The notes: a model not told the origin generated them from the sequence alone. Shown: positions 35,588 through 44,634, counted from the stretch's first letter. The stretch: DNA of 53,239 nucleotides from Chamaesiphon sp. 341R_metabat_111 (GCA_025351825.1 JANXVE010000037.1:1-53239); one strand, 5' to 3'. Numbers and translations: made by a program.

Positions 35588-35787
35588 ATCTCAAGAACAA
35601 GTTCCTTGGTTTTTACTTCTGCTGGTGCAGGCTCTGCTTCCATGTTCATAAGCTGATAGGCATCGCGTATATTTTCCTCTAGCTCTGCCAGAGTTTGCCC
35701 TTGGCTAAATACTCCAGGAATGCCCTTCAATCGACCAACCAACCAATCATCATCATTCCAATACTCTAATATGAAGGATTGTGACAT
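35584..35787 (-). CDS. hicB: HicB-type antitoxin
   Basis: A 67-residue antitoxin consisting of the partial RNase-H-like HicB domain only: ILEYWNDDDWLVGRLKGIPG, FSQGQTLAELEENIRDAYQL. It ends in an acidic tail with no ribbon-helix-helix or HTH, so repression may be weak or need another factor. A GGGAGG ribosome site lies shortly before the ATG at 35787. It is translationally coupled to hicA by a 4-base overlap. Antitoxin-first order is the less common hicBA order. Confidence 0.87.
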   Translation of the reverse strand: MSQSFILEYWNDDDWLVGRLKGIPGVFSQGQTLAELEENIRDAYQLMNMEAEPAPAEVKTKELVLEI

Positions 35788-35860
35788 AGAACCTCCCAGT
35801 AAAAATTATGTTGAACTAAAAATATTGTACCGCCTGCACATTCTTTGCTGTACTTAAGAC

Positions 35861-35893
35861 ACAAACCCGACTTTTTGGAAAAGTCGGGTTTGT
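35861..35893. terminator. Strong 15-bp hairpin between hicB and the helicase gene
   Basis: A perfect 15-bp inverted repeat, ACAAACCCGACTTTT (35861-35875) and AAAAGTCGGGTTTGT (35879-35893), with a 3-base loop. On the minus strand it follows the helicase stop (35960) and precedes the hicBA start (35787). It most likely ends the helicase transcript, though no long U run follows the stem. Confidence 0.65.
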
Positions 35894-35944
35894 AGTTAGC
35901 ACTAGTTGGGTGTGTTGGGTTTCATTCTTCAACCCAACCTACAA
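35891..35944. repeat. GTAGGTTGGGT-family repeat, short copy
   Basis: This copy has TGTAGTTAGCACTAGTTGGG at one end and CTTCAACCCAACCTACA at the other, matching the ends of the copies at 24259 and 44709 but with less interior sequence. It lies directly after the helicase gene and adjoins the 15-bp hairpin. Confidence 0.7.
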
Positions 35945-35959
35945 ATCTATCAAATCAAT

Positions 35960-37588
35960 CTACACTCGTTCTTCGCTGCGGTAGCCACCGCGACCACCGT
36001 CAGCACTACCGCCGCGACTATCGCGCTCATAGCGACTGCTTTCGTTGCGAGGTGCGCTGTCACGACGATCGTAACGACCACCTCCACCGCCACCTTCACG
36101 AAGTACAGGTTTACCAGTTGCACCGCTGCCGCCGCGACGTTCGCCACCGCCACCGCCACCGCCACCACCACGAGAGCGGTAGCCACCATTACCACGATCT
36201 CCACGATCGTTACGGTCGCCACGATCCCCACGATCCCCACGGTCGTAGTCACCACCACCGCGATTTTGTGGCTCTTCCATGTCCAACCAAGCTGGACGAG
36301 TTTGGTCGTATACCAATTGAAGTGCGGCTGCTGCGACAGTATGAATGTCATACTCTTCAGCCATCTTCGCGATGATTGGCAAGAAGGATGCTACCCGTTC
36401 GCCGGATAGAGCTTCTTGAACTTTCGCTTGGATTTTGTCAACGTGCGCCGCTTCTACTTGAGAGCGGGTAGGGATTTGACAGACTGCGAGAGACTGTTTG
36501 ACCCGACGTTCGATCGCTTGTAGTTTACGACGATCGAGGGAATGAATCAAGGAGATCGCTACACCTTCTTTACCAGCACGTCCAGTCCGACCGATCCGGT
36601 GAATGTAGTTTTCTACACTGTCAGGGAGATCGTAGTTGATCACGTGGCTGAGATGGTCTACATCTAGACCCCGTGCAGCGATGTCTGTAGCGACGATCCA
36701 GCGCACTTTGTCACCACGGAATCGGGCTAGGAGACGCTCCCGTTGAGTCTGGGTCAGGTCGCCGTGATACTCATCCGCACTGTGTCCGGCTGATTGGAGT
36801 TGGTTGGTGAGTTCTGCTGCCGCTTTCCGAGTCCGGACGAAGATAATCGCTGACTCTGGTTGTTCGAGTTCCAGGATTGGTTGTAGAGCTTGGGCCTTAG
36901 TCCATCCACGCGGGATGAAGTAAACTTGCTGCTTGATTTTGGAAGGTGCTGCTTTAACTTGATCGACTGTGACGGTTACAGGATTTTTGAGGAAGCGATT
37001 GACCAATGAACGAATAGGTGGTGCCATTGTCGCCGAGAAGAACGCGGTTTGGCGTTCGGTTGGCAATTTGCTCAAGATTAGCTCGATGTCATCGATGAAG
37101 CCCATACTGAGCATTTCATCGGCTTCATCCAGTACCAACCATTCGACTTGGCCGAGGCGGAGATGACCGCGATTGATCAGGTCGATGACGCGACCAGGAG
37201 TACCGACAACGGCCGACACACCGCTCTCTAAGCGACGAATCTGAAGGTCGATCGCCTGTCCACCGTAGACAGTCAAGATCGGTGAGCGACGCTCGTTGCC
37301 GCCTAGGAAGGTCTTCATCGCTGCGGAAACCTGCATTGCTAACTCACGAGTAGGAGTTAGTACCAATGCTTGAATTACTGGACGCTGCCAGTCGATCCGC
37401 TCGATCATTGGCAGTGCGAAGGCTGCGGTTTTACCCGTTCCGGTTTGCGACTGTCCGACGACATCTTTACCCGCTAAGAGGTAAGGAATGGCTTGTTCTT
37501 GAATATTGGTTGGTTCAGTAATCCCCATCCCTTCCAGTTGTGTAACGATACGATCGGAAAGGCCAAGGCTAGAGAAAGAAACGGTCAT
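35960..37588 (-). CDS. DEAD-box RNA helicase with RGG-rich tail
   Basis: A 542-residue ATP-dependent RNA helicase. Motifs in order: Q motif (PTNIQEQAIP), SQTGTGKT, PTRELA, TPGR, DEAD (VLDEADEML), SAT, ARGLDV and HRIGRTGRAG. Residues from about 440 are a low-complexity RNA-binding tail with DRGDRGDRGDRNDRGDRG and runs of glycine with RGG. The core resembles CsdA/CrhR-type cold-shock helicases, which unwind mRNA structure and help ribosome assembly. A 399-bp leader precedes it. The tail also keeps reading frames open on the opposite strand; these are compositional artefacts. Confidence 0.95.
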   Translation of the reverse strand: MTVSFSSLGLSDRIVTQLEGMGITEPTNIQEQAIPYLLAGKDVVGQSQTGTGKTAAFALPMIERIDWQRPVIQALVLTPTRELAMQVSAAMKTFLGGNERRSPILTVYGGQAIDLQIRRLESGVSAVVGTPGRVIDLINRGHLRLGQVEWLVLDEADEMLSMGFIDDIELILSKLPTERQTAFFSATMAPPIRSLVNRFLKNPVTVTVDQVKAAPSKIKQQVYFIPRGWTKAQALQPILELEQPESAIIFVRTRKAAAELTNQLQSAGHSADEYHGDLTQTQRERLLARFRGDKVRWIVATDIAARGLDVDHLSHVINYDLPDSVENYIHRIGRTGRAGKEGVAISLIHSLDRRKLQAIERRVKQSLAVCQIPTRSQVEAAHVDKIQAKVQEALSGERVASFLPIIAKMAEEYDIHTVAAAALQLVYDQTRPAWLDMEEPQNRGGGDYDRGDRGDRGDRNDRGDRGNGGYRSRGGGGGGGGGERRGGSGATGKPVLREGGGGGGRYDRRDSAPRNESSRYERDSRGGSADGGRGGYRSEERV

Positions 37589-37987
37589 AATTTGTATGTA
37601 AGTGGATCGGATATGATTACAATCGAAAATTTAGGAGCTAATATTTAGGAATTAATCAGTAGACAAACCAAGGAAAACGTCGTACCCAATATTCAAACCA
37701 TTCAGTGTCGGGATGGGTGAGAATTAGCTGTAATTCTACACCGATAAAAGAAATACCAAATAGCTTTCAGAATGTTCGCATCAGTTGCGAGGCGGAGATT
37801 CTGTGATGAATTGTTGTCGAAATAAGTCGGTCTTTTTACTGAGTTCTAGCGGCTTCGCTCCAATCCAAAATCTAAAGATCGCTCAGATTTTGAACTTAAC
37901 AGTTGTTTTGTTAGTAGCAATCTTCGTACAGCTTAACATCAATTATTAAAAGTTGATAGTAGCGGATAACCGATCGCTCGTAACTAA
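37589..37987 (-). promoter_or_regulatory. Long leader/promoter region of the helicase gene
   Basis: 399 bp without a convincing gene separate rimO from the helicase on the same strand. Cold-shock helicase genes often have long structured leaders, so this may be one. Between 37770 and 37670 the minus strand has an open stretch without an ATG, ending HPDTEWFEYW then VRRFPWFVY and a stop. It looks protein-like but has no start codon. No recognisable promoter boxes or hairpin comparable to the neighbours were seen. Confidence 0.4.
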
Positions 37988-39307
37988 TTACTGATAGACA
38001 ATCTCACCGTGGAGATCGTAGTGGTCTGCTTCGTGAATCGTAGCGGAAACAATCGACCCGAGGCGGGCACTTCCACTAAGATACACTAGTCCGTCCACTT
38101 CTGGTGCAAATCTGGCAGATCTGCCCACCAACAACCCTGATTCTGGATGTTCCTGCTCGACGAGGACATCCACGGTTTTGCCCACTTCGAGCTGATTGCG
38201 CTTGAGTGAGATGGGTTGTTGCATTGCCATGATCCCATCCCGTCGCTCGTCCATAATTGCTTGGGGCAGGTGGTTTGGCAAGGTTGCGGCGGCGGTGCCA
38301 TCTTCGGCGGAGAAGGTAAATACCCCAACGTGATCGAATTCATGCCGCTGCAAGAATTGTTGCAGATGTTGGTAATGTTCGTCGGTTTCACCAGGGAATC
38401 CAACAATCAATGTTGTCCGCATGACGGCATCGGGGAGGGCGATTTTGAGTTGCTCGATAATGCGATCGTTTACAGCTCCTTGCCACGGACGATTCATGGC
38501 GCGGAGGATCTCAGGATGGGAATGCTGTAATGGTAAATCTAGGTACGGCAAGACATTCGCGGTTTCCTGCATGGCAGCGATTACCTTGGGAGTCAATCCC
38601 GTAGGATAAGCGTAGTGCATCCGAATCCAGGGAATGTCTACTTTGCCCAGGGCGCGGAGCAATTCCGCTAGTTTGGGCGTACCGTAAATATCTAGACCAT
38701 AGTTGGTAGTGATTTGGGAGATTAGGACTAGTTCCTTTACGCCTTCATCTGCCAATCTCTGAGCCTCTGCAACGATCGATTCAATCGTTCTCGATCGCTG
38801 TTTACCCCGCAGGTGGGGGATAATGCAAAATGCACAAGCATAGTCACAGCCTTCGGCAACTCGAAGGTAAGCAACTCCTTCTGTCGTTGTCCGATAGCGA
38901 GGCGTATGTTCGTCGGCGATATAAGTTGGCTCTGGGCTGACTTCTACGACTCGTTCGCCAGTCAGGCTGCGTTCGAGCACATCGACGATTTTGTGGTAGT
39001 CACCACTCCCGACTACAGCTACGGCTTCGGGAATTTCGGCTAATAGTTGAGCCTGAAAATGCTGCGCCATGCAGCCAGTGATCACGATCTTTTTGTCTGC
39101 TTCGGCTAGTTCTACTAGAGTGCGGATCGATTCCTCTCTGGCAGCATCAATGAAGCTACAGGTATTGACAATGACATAATCTGCTGAAGTCTCATCAGCG
39201 TCTACTTCGTAGCCTGCTTGGACTAGCAGCCCCAGCATGTGTTCGCTGTCAATTCGATTTTTTTCGCAACCTAAGTGAGAGATTGCAATTGTTGGCTTGT
39301 TGCCCAT
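37988..39307 (-). CDS. rimO: Ribosomal protein S12 methylthiotransferase RimO
   Basis: RimO adds a methylthio group to an aspartate of ribosomal protein S12. The 439-residue protein has the three domains of the family. An N-terminal UPF0004 domain carries three cluster cysteines ([30 protein letters not shown]). A radical SAM domain has [20 protein letters not shown], and a C-terminal TRAM domain ends near GLVYLSG...[20 protein letters not shown] with the TRAM domain separates it from MiaB. Confidence 0.96.
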   Translation of the reverse strand: MGNKPTIAISHLGCEKNRIDSEHMLGLLVQAGYEVDADETSADYVIVNTCSFIDAAREESIRTLVELAEADKKIVITGCMAQHFQAQLLAEIPEAVAVVGSGDYHKIVDVLERSLTGERVVEVSPEPTYIADEHTPRYRTTTEGVAYLRVAEGCDYACAFCIIPHLRGKQRSRTIESIVAEAQRLADEGVKELVLISQITTNYGLDIYGTPKLAELLRALGKVDIPWIRMHYAYPTGLTPKVIAAMQETANVLPYLDLPLQHSHPEILRAMNRPWQGAVNDRIIEQLKIALPDAVMRTTLIVGFPGETDEHYQHLQQFLQRHEFDHVGVFTFSAEDGTAAATLPNHLPQAIMDERRDGIMAMQQPISLKRNQLEVGKTVDVLVEQEHPESGLLVGRSARFAPEVDGLVYLSGSARLGSIVSATIHEADHYDLHGEIVYQ

Positions 39308-39733
39308 GTAATCTTGAGTTTAGTTGTCTCCAACGGTAATTCAGCGATCTTTCGTCAGTTACCAGTTCAAACTTTAAGGATGATAACTGCTCACTGATTT
39401 AACGCTTTCGATAACTTTTAACCTGGTTAAAGCTAATGGAAAGCTAGATTTGAGTTGTCACAATACATTCTAGCACGACGTTTCGAGATGTGAAGGAAAT
39501 TTTGAGCATGGGGGCGTGGGGGTGTGGGAGCGTGGGATGTCTTTTCTCCCGTGCCCCGTTGCTCCGTCGCCCCGTTGCCCCACACCCCCCACACTCAAAA
39601 TTCCAACTAGCAACTTAAAGCTAATTTAATGGGTGATTCCAGCCCAATTTGTGGATAATAGTAGGAGAAGGTTTAGCCATGTCCAAGCTTGAATTGGTGC
39701 GGCAATCGCGATCCGCCTAGTTTAAAAATAAAC
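39308..39733. repeat. Gap with a G-rich/C-rich inverted repeat (39501-39599)
   Basis: In this divergent spacer between rimO and btpA, bases 39501-39540 are G-rich repeats of GCGTGGGG type, and 39545-39599 are C-rich repeats of CCCGTTGC and CCCCACAC type. TTTGAG at one end pairs with CTCAAA at the other, so the element can form a long imperfect hairpin. Related octamers lie after thiE (44635-44704). Promoters of both flanking genes should lie outside it; none is clear. Confidence 0.65.
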
Positions 39734-40582
39734 GTGAATTTACAACAAATTTTTAATACCACTCAGCCGATTATTGGCGTAGTGCATCTGTTGCCCCTGC
39801 CAACTTCGGCGCGGTGGGGTGGTAGTCTGAGTGCGATTATCGATCGAGCCGAACAAGAAGCGGTAGCACTAGCTTCGGGTGGTGTCAGTAGTATCATCGT
39901 CGAAAACTTTTTTGACGCACCGTTTCCGAAAAGTCGGGTAGATCCGGCGGTAGTTAGTGCGATGACGACGATCGTATCGCGGTTGATGGAGTTGGTATCG
40001 ATTCCGATCGGGATCAATGTCCTGCGTAATGATAGCCTGAGTGCAATGGCGATCGCTAGTTGTACGGGAGCCGCATTTATTCGGGTAAATGTCCTGTCAG
40101 GTGTAATGGCTACAGATCAGGGTTTGATTGAAGGCTGCGCTCACGAGCTACTTAGGTATCGGCGGGAATTGGGAAGTGATGTTAAAATTATTGCCGATGT
40201 CCTCGTCAAACATGCTCAACCGCTGAGTTCGAGCGATATTGACACAGCAGTGCATGAGACAATCGATCGAGGGCTAGCGGATGCGATTATATTATCTGGT
40301 ATAGCTACTGGTCATCCGCCCAGTCTGGAAGACTTAAAGCAAGCTAGAGCAGCCGCTGGGAGCACTCCGATCATTGTCGGTAGCGGTGCAGACTATCGGA
40401 ACATTAGTAGCTTCATGAAATTTGCCGATGGCGTGATTGTATCGAGTTCGCTCAAAAGACAAGGTAAAATCGAGAACTCGATCGATCCAATTCGCGTCAG
40501 TCAATTTGTCGAAGCCATGCGTCAAGATCTGGCAAGTCAATCTGTCCAACGAGCAATTGATTCGATGAAAATTCATTCTTGA
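39734..40582 (+). CDS. btpA: BtpA-family photosystem I biogenesis protein
   Basis: BtpA is a thylakoid-associated protein required to accumulate stable photosystem I. The 282-residue TIM-barrel-like protein has IIGVVHLLPLP, VSSIIVENFFDAPF, IPIGINVLRND, AAFIRVNVLSGVM, DVLVKHAQPL, DAIILSGIATG and IIVGSGAD...ADGVIVSSSLK, all typical of the family. The frame runs from a TTG at 39689, but the GTG at 39734 gives the family start (VNLQQIFNTTQPIIGV). BtpA-like proteins also occur outside photosynthetic bacteria, but the context here is cyanobacterial. Confidence 0.93.
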   Translation: MNLQQIFNTTQPIIGVVHLLPLPTSARWGGSLSAIIDRAEQEAVALASGGVSSIIVENFFDAPFPKSRVDPAVVSAMTTIVSRLMELVSIPIGINVLRNDSLSAMAIASCTGAAFIRVNVLSGVMATDQGLIEGCAHELLRYRRELGSDVKIIADVLVKHAQPLSSSDIDTAVHETIDRGLADAIILSGIATGHPPSLEDLKQARAAAGSTPIIVGSGADYRNISSFMKFADGVIVSSSLKRQGKIENSIDPIRVSQFVEAMRQDLASQSVQRAIDSMKIHS

Positions 40583-40716
40583 GTTGGGAGTTGGGAGTTC
40601 GGAGTTCGGAGAGTAGCAAGAGTTAAGAGGGCTTAAAATCTTTCTTGCCAAATTTACTCCGAGATCCTAACTCTTAGCTTCCAACTCCTAACCCCCAACT
40701 CCTAACTCCCAACTTT
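40583..40716. repeat. Heptamer repeats GAGTTGG / CCAACTC in inverted orientation
   Basis: After the btpA stop come copies of GAGTTGG and GAGTTCGG (about 40582-40610), and directly before the VKOR start come complementary copies CCAACTC/CTAACTC (about 40664-40714). The two arms could pair across the whole spacer. The right arm reaches to within 3 bases of the VKOR ATG and leaves no ribosome-binding site. Confidence 0.8.
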
Positions 40717-40717
40717 T

Positions 40718-41689
40718 ATGAAACGTCGCCAAACCCCCTGGCTCCATCAATACTCACGATTACTAATTGGCATCATTGCAATTTTAGGCATCTGCGTCAC
40801 AGCTTATCTAACCTGGGTCAAACTTGGCAATAATGGAGTTTGTGGCTCTGAAGGCTGTCAAGTTGTTCTGACTAGTCCGTTTGCCAATGTCGGTGGTTTT
40901 CCGCTGACTGGATTGGGTTTGTTGAGTTACGTCGGGGTGGCAGCGATGGCATTTGCGCCAACGCTAGTCGATCCCAAAACTAAAAAAGCGGCGCACAACC
41001 AGCTTAATCAGCTCACTTGGTTGGGGCTATTGCTGGCTGGAGTCGGCATGGCAGTATTTAGCGGCTACTTGATGTATTTGCTGGCTTTTGTGATTAAAGC
41101 CGCTTGTCCATTTTGTATTGCCTCCGCAATTTTTACCTTTGCTATTTTTGGACTGACGCTATTTGGACATGATTGGGATGATATCGGACAAGTCATATTT
41201 GTAGGGCTGGCAGCGGGACTGGTATCGCTAATAGTATCGCTAGTCCTCTACAATACATCAGTACCTCCAGGTGTGAGCTATGTAAATGGACAAGTTGAAA
41301 TCAAGTCCCTCGAACCGATTGGTGCAGCCGAACCAGGGGTTGGGTGGAAAATCCAATCTACATCTACTGCTGCGGAAATAGAACTGGCAAAGCACCTGAC
41401 GCAGAAAGGAGCAAAAATGTACAGTGCCTACTGGTGCCCACATTGCTATGAGCAAAAGCAGTTATTTGGTAAACAAGCTTGGGCTGAAGTTACCAATGTC
41501 GAATGTGCTGCTGATGCTAAGGAGAATCCACAACCGGACGCTTGTACAAAGGCGGGAATCAAAGGTTTTCCAACTTGGATGATTGACGGCAAAATAGAGC
41601 CTGGAGTCAAGAAACTTGCCAAACTTGCGGAGATGACTGGTTATAAAGGTAACACGGCATTTAAGTACGATCGATTATTTACGAGATAA
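40718..41689 (+). CDS. VKOR-thioredoxin fusion (disulphide-forming membrane enzyme)
   Basis: A 323-residue homologue of cyanobacterial VKOR, the quinone-linked enzyme that oxidises exported thiol proteins (functional equivalent of DsbB). The membrane part (1-180) has the loop pair Cys42/Cys47 (CGSEGC) and the active-site Cys130-Pro-Phe-Cys133. The C-terminal periplasmic thioredoxin-like domain has CPHC (Cys240/Cys243) plus a second pair, Cys263 and Cys276, matching the four-cysteine pattern of the Synechococcus protein. The ATG lies right at a CCAACTC repeat. It heads a three-gene folding cluster. Confidence 0.95.
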   Translation: MKRRQTPWLHQYSRLLIGIIAILGICVTAYLTWVKLGNNGVCGSEGCQVVLTSPFANVGGFPLTGLGLLSYVGVAAMAFAPTLVDPKTKKAAHNQLNQLTWLGLLLAGVGMAVFSGYLMYLLAFVIKAACPFCIASAIFTFAIFGLTLFGHDWDDIGQVIFVGLAAGLVSLIVSLVLYNTSVPPGVSYVNGQVEIKSLEPIGAAEPGVGWKIQSTSTAAEIELAKHLTQKGAKMYSAYWCPHCYEQKQLFGKQAWAEVTNVECAADAKENPQPDACTKAGIKGFPTWMIDGKIEPGVKKLAKLAEMTGYKGNTAFKYDRLFTR

Positions 41690-41889
41690 ATATGCTCGAT
41701 CCGATCGATAATTTGAGCTAGACACCATGATTAGTCAGCAATGGCGATATATTTTATTGAACTTAAATATACACATATTTGTGAGGTTCTTGTCAGTTTT
41801 TTGGGTGTTTGTGCGATTTAGAACTTGTGCAATTGACACAAATGGTTTATATATTTTAACATCACTCCAAAAACACTCAAATCTACCGA

Positions 41890-42414
41890 ATGCTTACAAA
41901 GTCCCAATTATTTCAATCTATTACCTCGATCGGCATGGCAATCGGTTCTATTGCTACTTCCTTGACACTAGTTCAAGCGAACCCATCAATTCCTAACAAC
42001 GTTCAACAAAGTACTGTAGTCTCACAATTAGCTCTAGATAATGATAGTAAACCGCGTCGATATGGTCGGAATATCGCATTGGGGGCAAAAGTAGAAACAG
42101 TCTCCGGCGCGGCAGAAATTGCCTTAGCCGAACATTTAACCACGCAGAATATTAAATTCTATGGTGCTTATTGGTGTTCCCACTGTCAACGTCAAAAATC
42201 TTACTTTGGTGCAGCGGCTGCGGCAAAATTACCATACGTTGAATGTGCGCGAGATGGTGAAAATTCTCAGCGAGAACTGTGTCGGACTAAGGATATCAAA
42301 GTATTCCCAACTTGGGTAATTAACGGTAAAAATGTCCCAGGGGCAAAAAGTTTGAAGGATCTTGCCGTACTCACTGGTTATAAAGGATCGATGAATTTTA
42401 TTACTCAACCGTAG
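41890..42414 (+). CDS. Secreted stand-alone thioredoxin, paralogue of the VKOR Trx domain
   Basis: A 174-residue protein with an N-terminal signal peptide (about 1-30, ending VQA). Its last ~105 residues match the thioredoxin domain of the preceding VKOR fusion: AYWCSHCQRQK, YVECA, KVFPTWVINGK and LAVLTGYKG. The four cysteines (96, 99, 119, 131) align with Cys240, 243, 263 and 276 of VKOR. It therefore appears to be a duplicated, freely diffusing copy of the VKOR partner domain, likely to pass oxidising equivalents to exported proteins. That function is inference. Confidence 0.85.
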   Translation: MLTKSQLFQSITSIGMAIGSIATSLTLVQANPSIPNNVQQSTVVSQLALDNDSKPRRYGRNIALGAKVETVSGAAEIALAEHLTTQNIKFYGAYWCSHCQRQKSYFGAAAAAKLPYVECARDGENSQRELCRTKDIKVFPTWVINGKNVPGAKSLKDLAVLTGYKGSMNFITQP

Positions 42415-42588
42415 GTGCTAGATGAGTTAGCTATGCTAGTCAGCAGAGACGATTAATACTTAATTTAAGTGCTCTAAACCGACCAAAAAAGCTAACTTGT
42501 CATTTCTAATTTTAACTTTTTATCTCGATCGATATATACTGCAAGCTTTTGCTGTAGTATTTCAGCTTAAATACCCTCGATTTTCGCA

Positions 42589-43488
42589 ATGAATAACTTA
42601 CTTAATCTGTGTCGATTTCCGATTCTATCACTGCTATTGTCATCGCTGTTGTTAGGTGTTCTACCTGCAAGAGCAATGACGAAGACAGTTGGAACAGATA
42701 TGGCAACAGCATCAAAATCTTTACCCCAATCGATAGAATCAAATCCCACTACAGATAGGGTAGTCAATAATTCCGACTTACCAACTAAGCTGCAAACACC
42801 ATCTAGTCAAACCTTACTCGCTCAAGCTACAAAAGTCAGCCCTCAGCTAGAAAAGCAGGTGCTAGAAGTCCTCCGCAAACATCCAGAGGTATTGCTAGAA
42901 GTCCTCCAGAAATATACGATCGAACAAGAAAAGAAACAGCAACAAGCTCAACTAGAATCACTCAAACAAGTTCGCAAAAATACCAAAGCCCTAATTGGTG
43001 ATTCGCCAGTAATGGGAGCTAGCGATCGACAAATCGTCATGCTAGTATTCTCTGACTTCCAATGTCCATTTTGTGCCACTGCTAATAAATCCCTCAAAGA
43101 ATTTATGGCAAAGAACAAGGATAAAGTTACTCTGGTTTATAAACATTTTCCGCTCACCCAAATTCACCCCGAAGCTCTACCCGCAGCGCGTGCAGCTTGG
43201 GCTGCTAATAAGCAAGGCAAATTCTGGGAATATCACGATGCTTTGTTTGCCAACCAAGCTAAACTCAGCGAAGCTTTCTATACCGAAACTGCTACTAGTT
43301 TAAAGCTAGATCTCAAAAAGTTTGATGCCGATCGTAAACTAGCTGACAATTTCATCGTCGAAGACTTCAAACTTGGTCGTAAAGTTGGCGTAGACGGTAC
43401 ACCTACATTTATCATGAACGGTGAAGTCGTCACAGGCGCAGCTTCACTAGCCGATTTAGAAAAAGCACTGGCAAAAGTGAAGAAGTAG
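42589..43488 (+). CDS. DsbA-family thioredoxin-fold protein, exported
   Basis: A 299-residue protein with a signal peptide (about 1-29, ending ARA). A linker and a helical segment follow (VLEVLRKHPEVLLEVLQKYTIEQEKKQQQ). The DsbA/Com1-like domain has FSDFQCPFCATANKSL (active-site CPFC), YKHFPLTQIHPEAL and the cis-Pro motif VDGTPTFIMNGE. The HPEVLLEVLQ region is typical of DsbA proteins of this group. Together with VKOR and the secreted Trx it forms an oxidative folding unit. Confidence 0.92.
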   Translation: MNNLLNLCRFPILSLLLSSLLLGVLPARAMTKTVGTDMATASKSLPQSIESNPTTDRVVNNSDLPTKLQTPSSQTLLAQATKVSPQLEKQVLEVLRKHPEVLLEVLQKYTIEQEKKQQQAQLESLKQVRKNTKALIGDSPVMGASDRQIVMLVFSDFQCPFCATANKSLKEFMAKNKDKVTLVYKHFPLTQIHPEALPAARAAWAANKQGKFWEYHDALFANQAKLSEAFYTETATSLKLDLKKFDADRKLADNFIVEDFKLGRKVGVDGTPTFIMNGEVVTGAASLADLEKALAKVKK

Positions 43489-43522
43489 TGGATGGTGAAT
43501 AGTGAATAGTTAGCCCACTATT

Positions 43523-43587
43523 ACTCCCACACCTCCCACACCTCCCACACCCCCCACACCCCCCACACCCCCCACACTCCCCAACCC
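43523..43587. repeat. C-rich tandem nonamer repeat before thiE
   Basis: About seven copies of a 9-base unit, ACCTCCCAC to ACCCCCCAC, run from 43523 to 43587, the base before the thiE ATG. No Shine-Dalgarno sequence lies between the repeat and the start, so thiE translation starts immediately downstream of repeat RNA. The reverse strand shows long G runs. Confidence 0.85.
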
Positions 43588-44625
43588 ATGCCCCATTCTC
43601 CAACCCTTACCCACCCCGCTGTCTGGCGAATTTTGGATGCAAATTTCGATCGAGCGCGGGAGGGATTGCGGATTATTGAGGAGTGGTGCCGATTCGCGCT
43701 CAATGATGTGGTGATGGCGAATGAGTGTAAGCAGATGCGTCAGGAGCTGGGGATGTGGCATACGCCAGAAATTCGGGCGGCACGGGATACGGTGGGAGAT
43801 GTCGGTACTGCGTTGACTCATCCACGGGAGGAGCAGCGCACGGGGATCGAGCAATTGCTGCAAGCCAATCTCTGTCGAGTGCAGGAAGCGTTGCGAGTAC
43901 TAGAAGAATATAGCAAGCTGCACTCTGCGAGTATGAGTAGCAGTTGCAAACAGATGCGGTATCGGGTGTATACATTAGAGAGCAATTTACTTGCCTACCG
44001 TCGTCGTCAGTTGCTCACCTCTGCCAAGTTGTATCTAGTGACAGCTCCAGCTCCAGACTTGTTGCAACGGGTTGAAGCCGCTTTGCAAGGTGGATTGACG
44101 TTGGTTCAATATCGGGATAAAGACAGTAATGATGTCGATCGATTGACGATCGCCAAGCAAATGTGCGAACTTTGTCATCAGTATGGCGCGTTATTTATCC
44201 TCAACGATCGAGTCGATATCGCCCTGGCTGTCAACGCAGATGGCGTGCATTTGGGGCAACAAGACATCCCCGTCGCCCTCGCCAGACAAATCCTCGGATC
44301 GCAACGAATTGTCGGTAGATCGACCACCAGCCCAGAGGAGATGGCCCTAGCACTCGCTGAAGGTGCGGACTACATCGGTGTCGGCCCAGTGTACGAAACA
44401 CCCACCAAAGCGGGCAAAGCTGCGGCAGGACTGGAGTATGTCCAGTATGCAGTCAAAAATGCCACGGTACCCTGGTTTGCGATCGGCGGGATTGATGGTG
44501 ATAATATTAGTGACGTGATCCAAGCTGGCGCGCCTGGAATTGCGATCGTTCGGGCAATTATGGCAGCCGATAATCCGACTCAGGCGGTGCAGTATTATTT
44601 GTCGGTGTTGAATCGAGTTCGGTAG
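43588..44625 (+). CDS. thiE: Thiamine-phosphate synthase, cyanobacterial long form
   Basis: ThiE joins HMP-pyrophosphate and thiazole phosphate to give thiamine phosphate. The C-terminal ~210 residues are the ThiE TIM barrel: KLYLVTAPAPD, LVQYRDKDSND, LFILNDRVDIALAVNADGVHLGQQD, GRSTTSPEEM, YIGVGPVYETPTKAG and AIGGIDG. The N-terminal ~135 residues (ILDANFDRAREGLRIIEEWC ... VQEALRVLEEY) form the helical extension found in cyanobacterial ThiE; its function is uncertain. The gene converges with thiO. Confidence 0.95.
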   Translation: MPHSPTLTHPAVWRILDANFDRAREGLRIIEEWCRFALNDVVMANECKQMRQELGMWHTPEIRAARDTVGDVGTALTHPREEQRTGIEQLLQANLCRVQEALRVLEEYSKLHSASMSSSCKQMRYRVYTLESNLLAYRRRQLLTSAKLYLVTAPAPDLLQRVEAALQGGLTLVQYRDKDSNDVDRLTIAKQMCELCHQYGALFILNDRVDIALAVNADGVHLGQQDIPVALARQILGSQRIVGRSTTSPEEMALALAEGADYIGVGPVYETPTKAGKAAAGLEYVQYAVKNATVPWFAIGGIDGDNISDVIQAGAPGIAIVRAIMAADNPTQAVQYYLSVLNRVR

Positions 44626-44634
44626 GGTGTTTAG

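Noticed and set aside
35906-36409. Long frames on the plus and minus strands opposite the helicase tail
   Set aside because: They consist of Thr/Ala/Val/His runs that mirror the Asp-Arg-Gly/Gly codon bias of the helicase C-terminus; no start context or protein-like features.
41727-41996. 89-codon plus-strand frame before the secreted thioredoxin
   Set aside because: Overlaps the thioredoxin signal peptide in another frame and has no conserved features.
43510-43863. Minus-strand frame with Val-Gly-Gly repeats over the thiE start
   Set aside because: Translation of the C-rich tandem repeat and antisense of thiE; not a gene.
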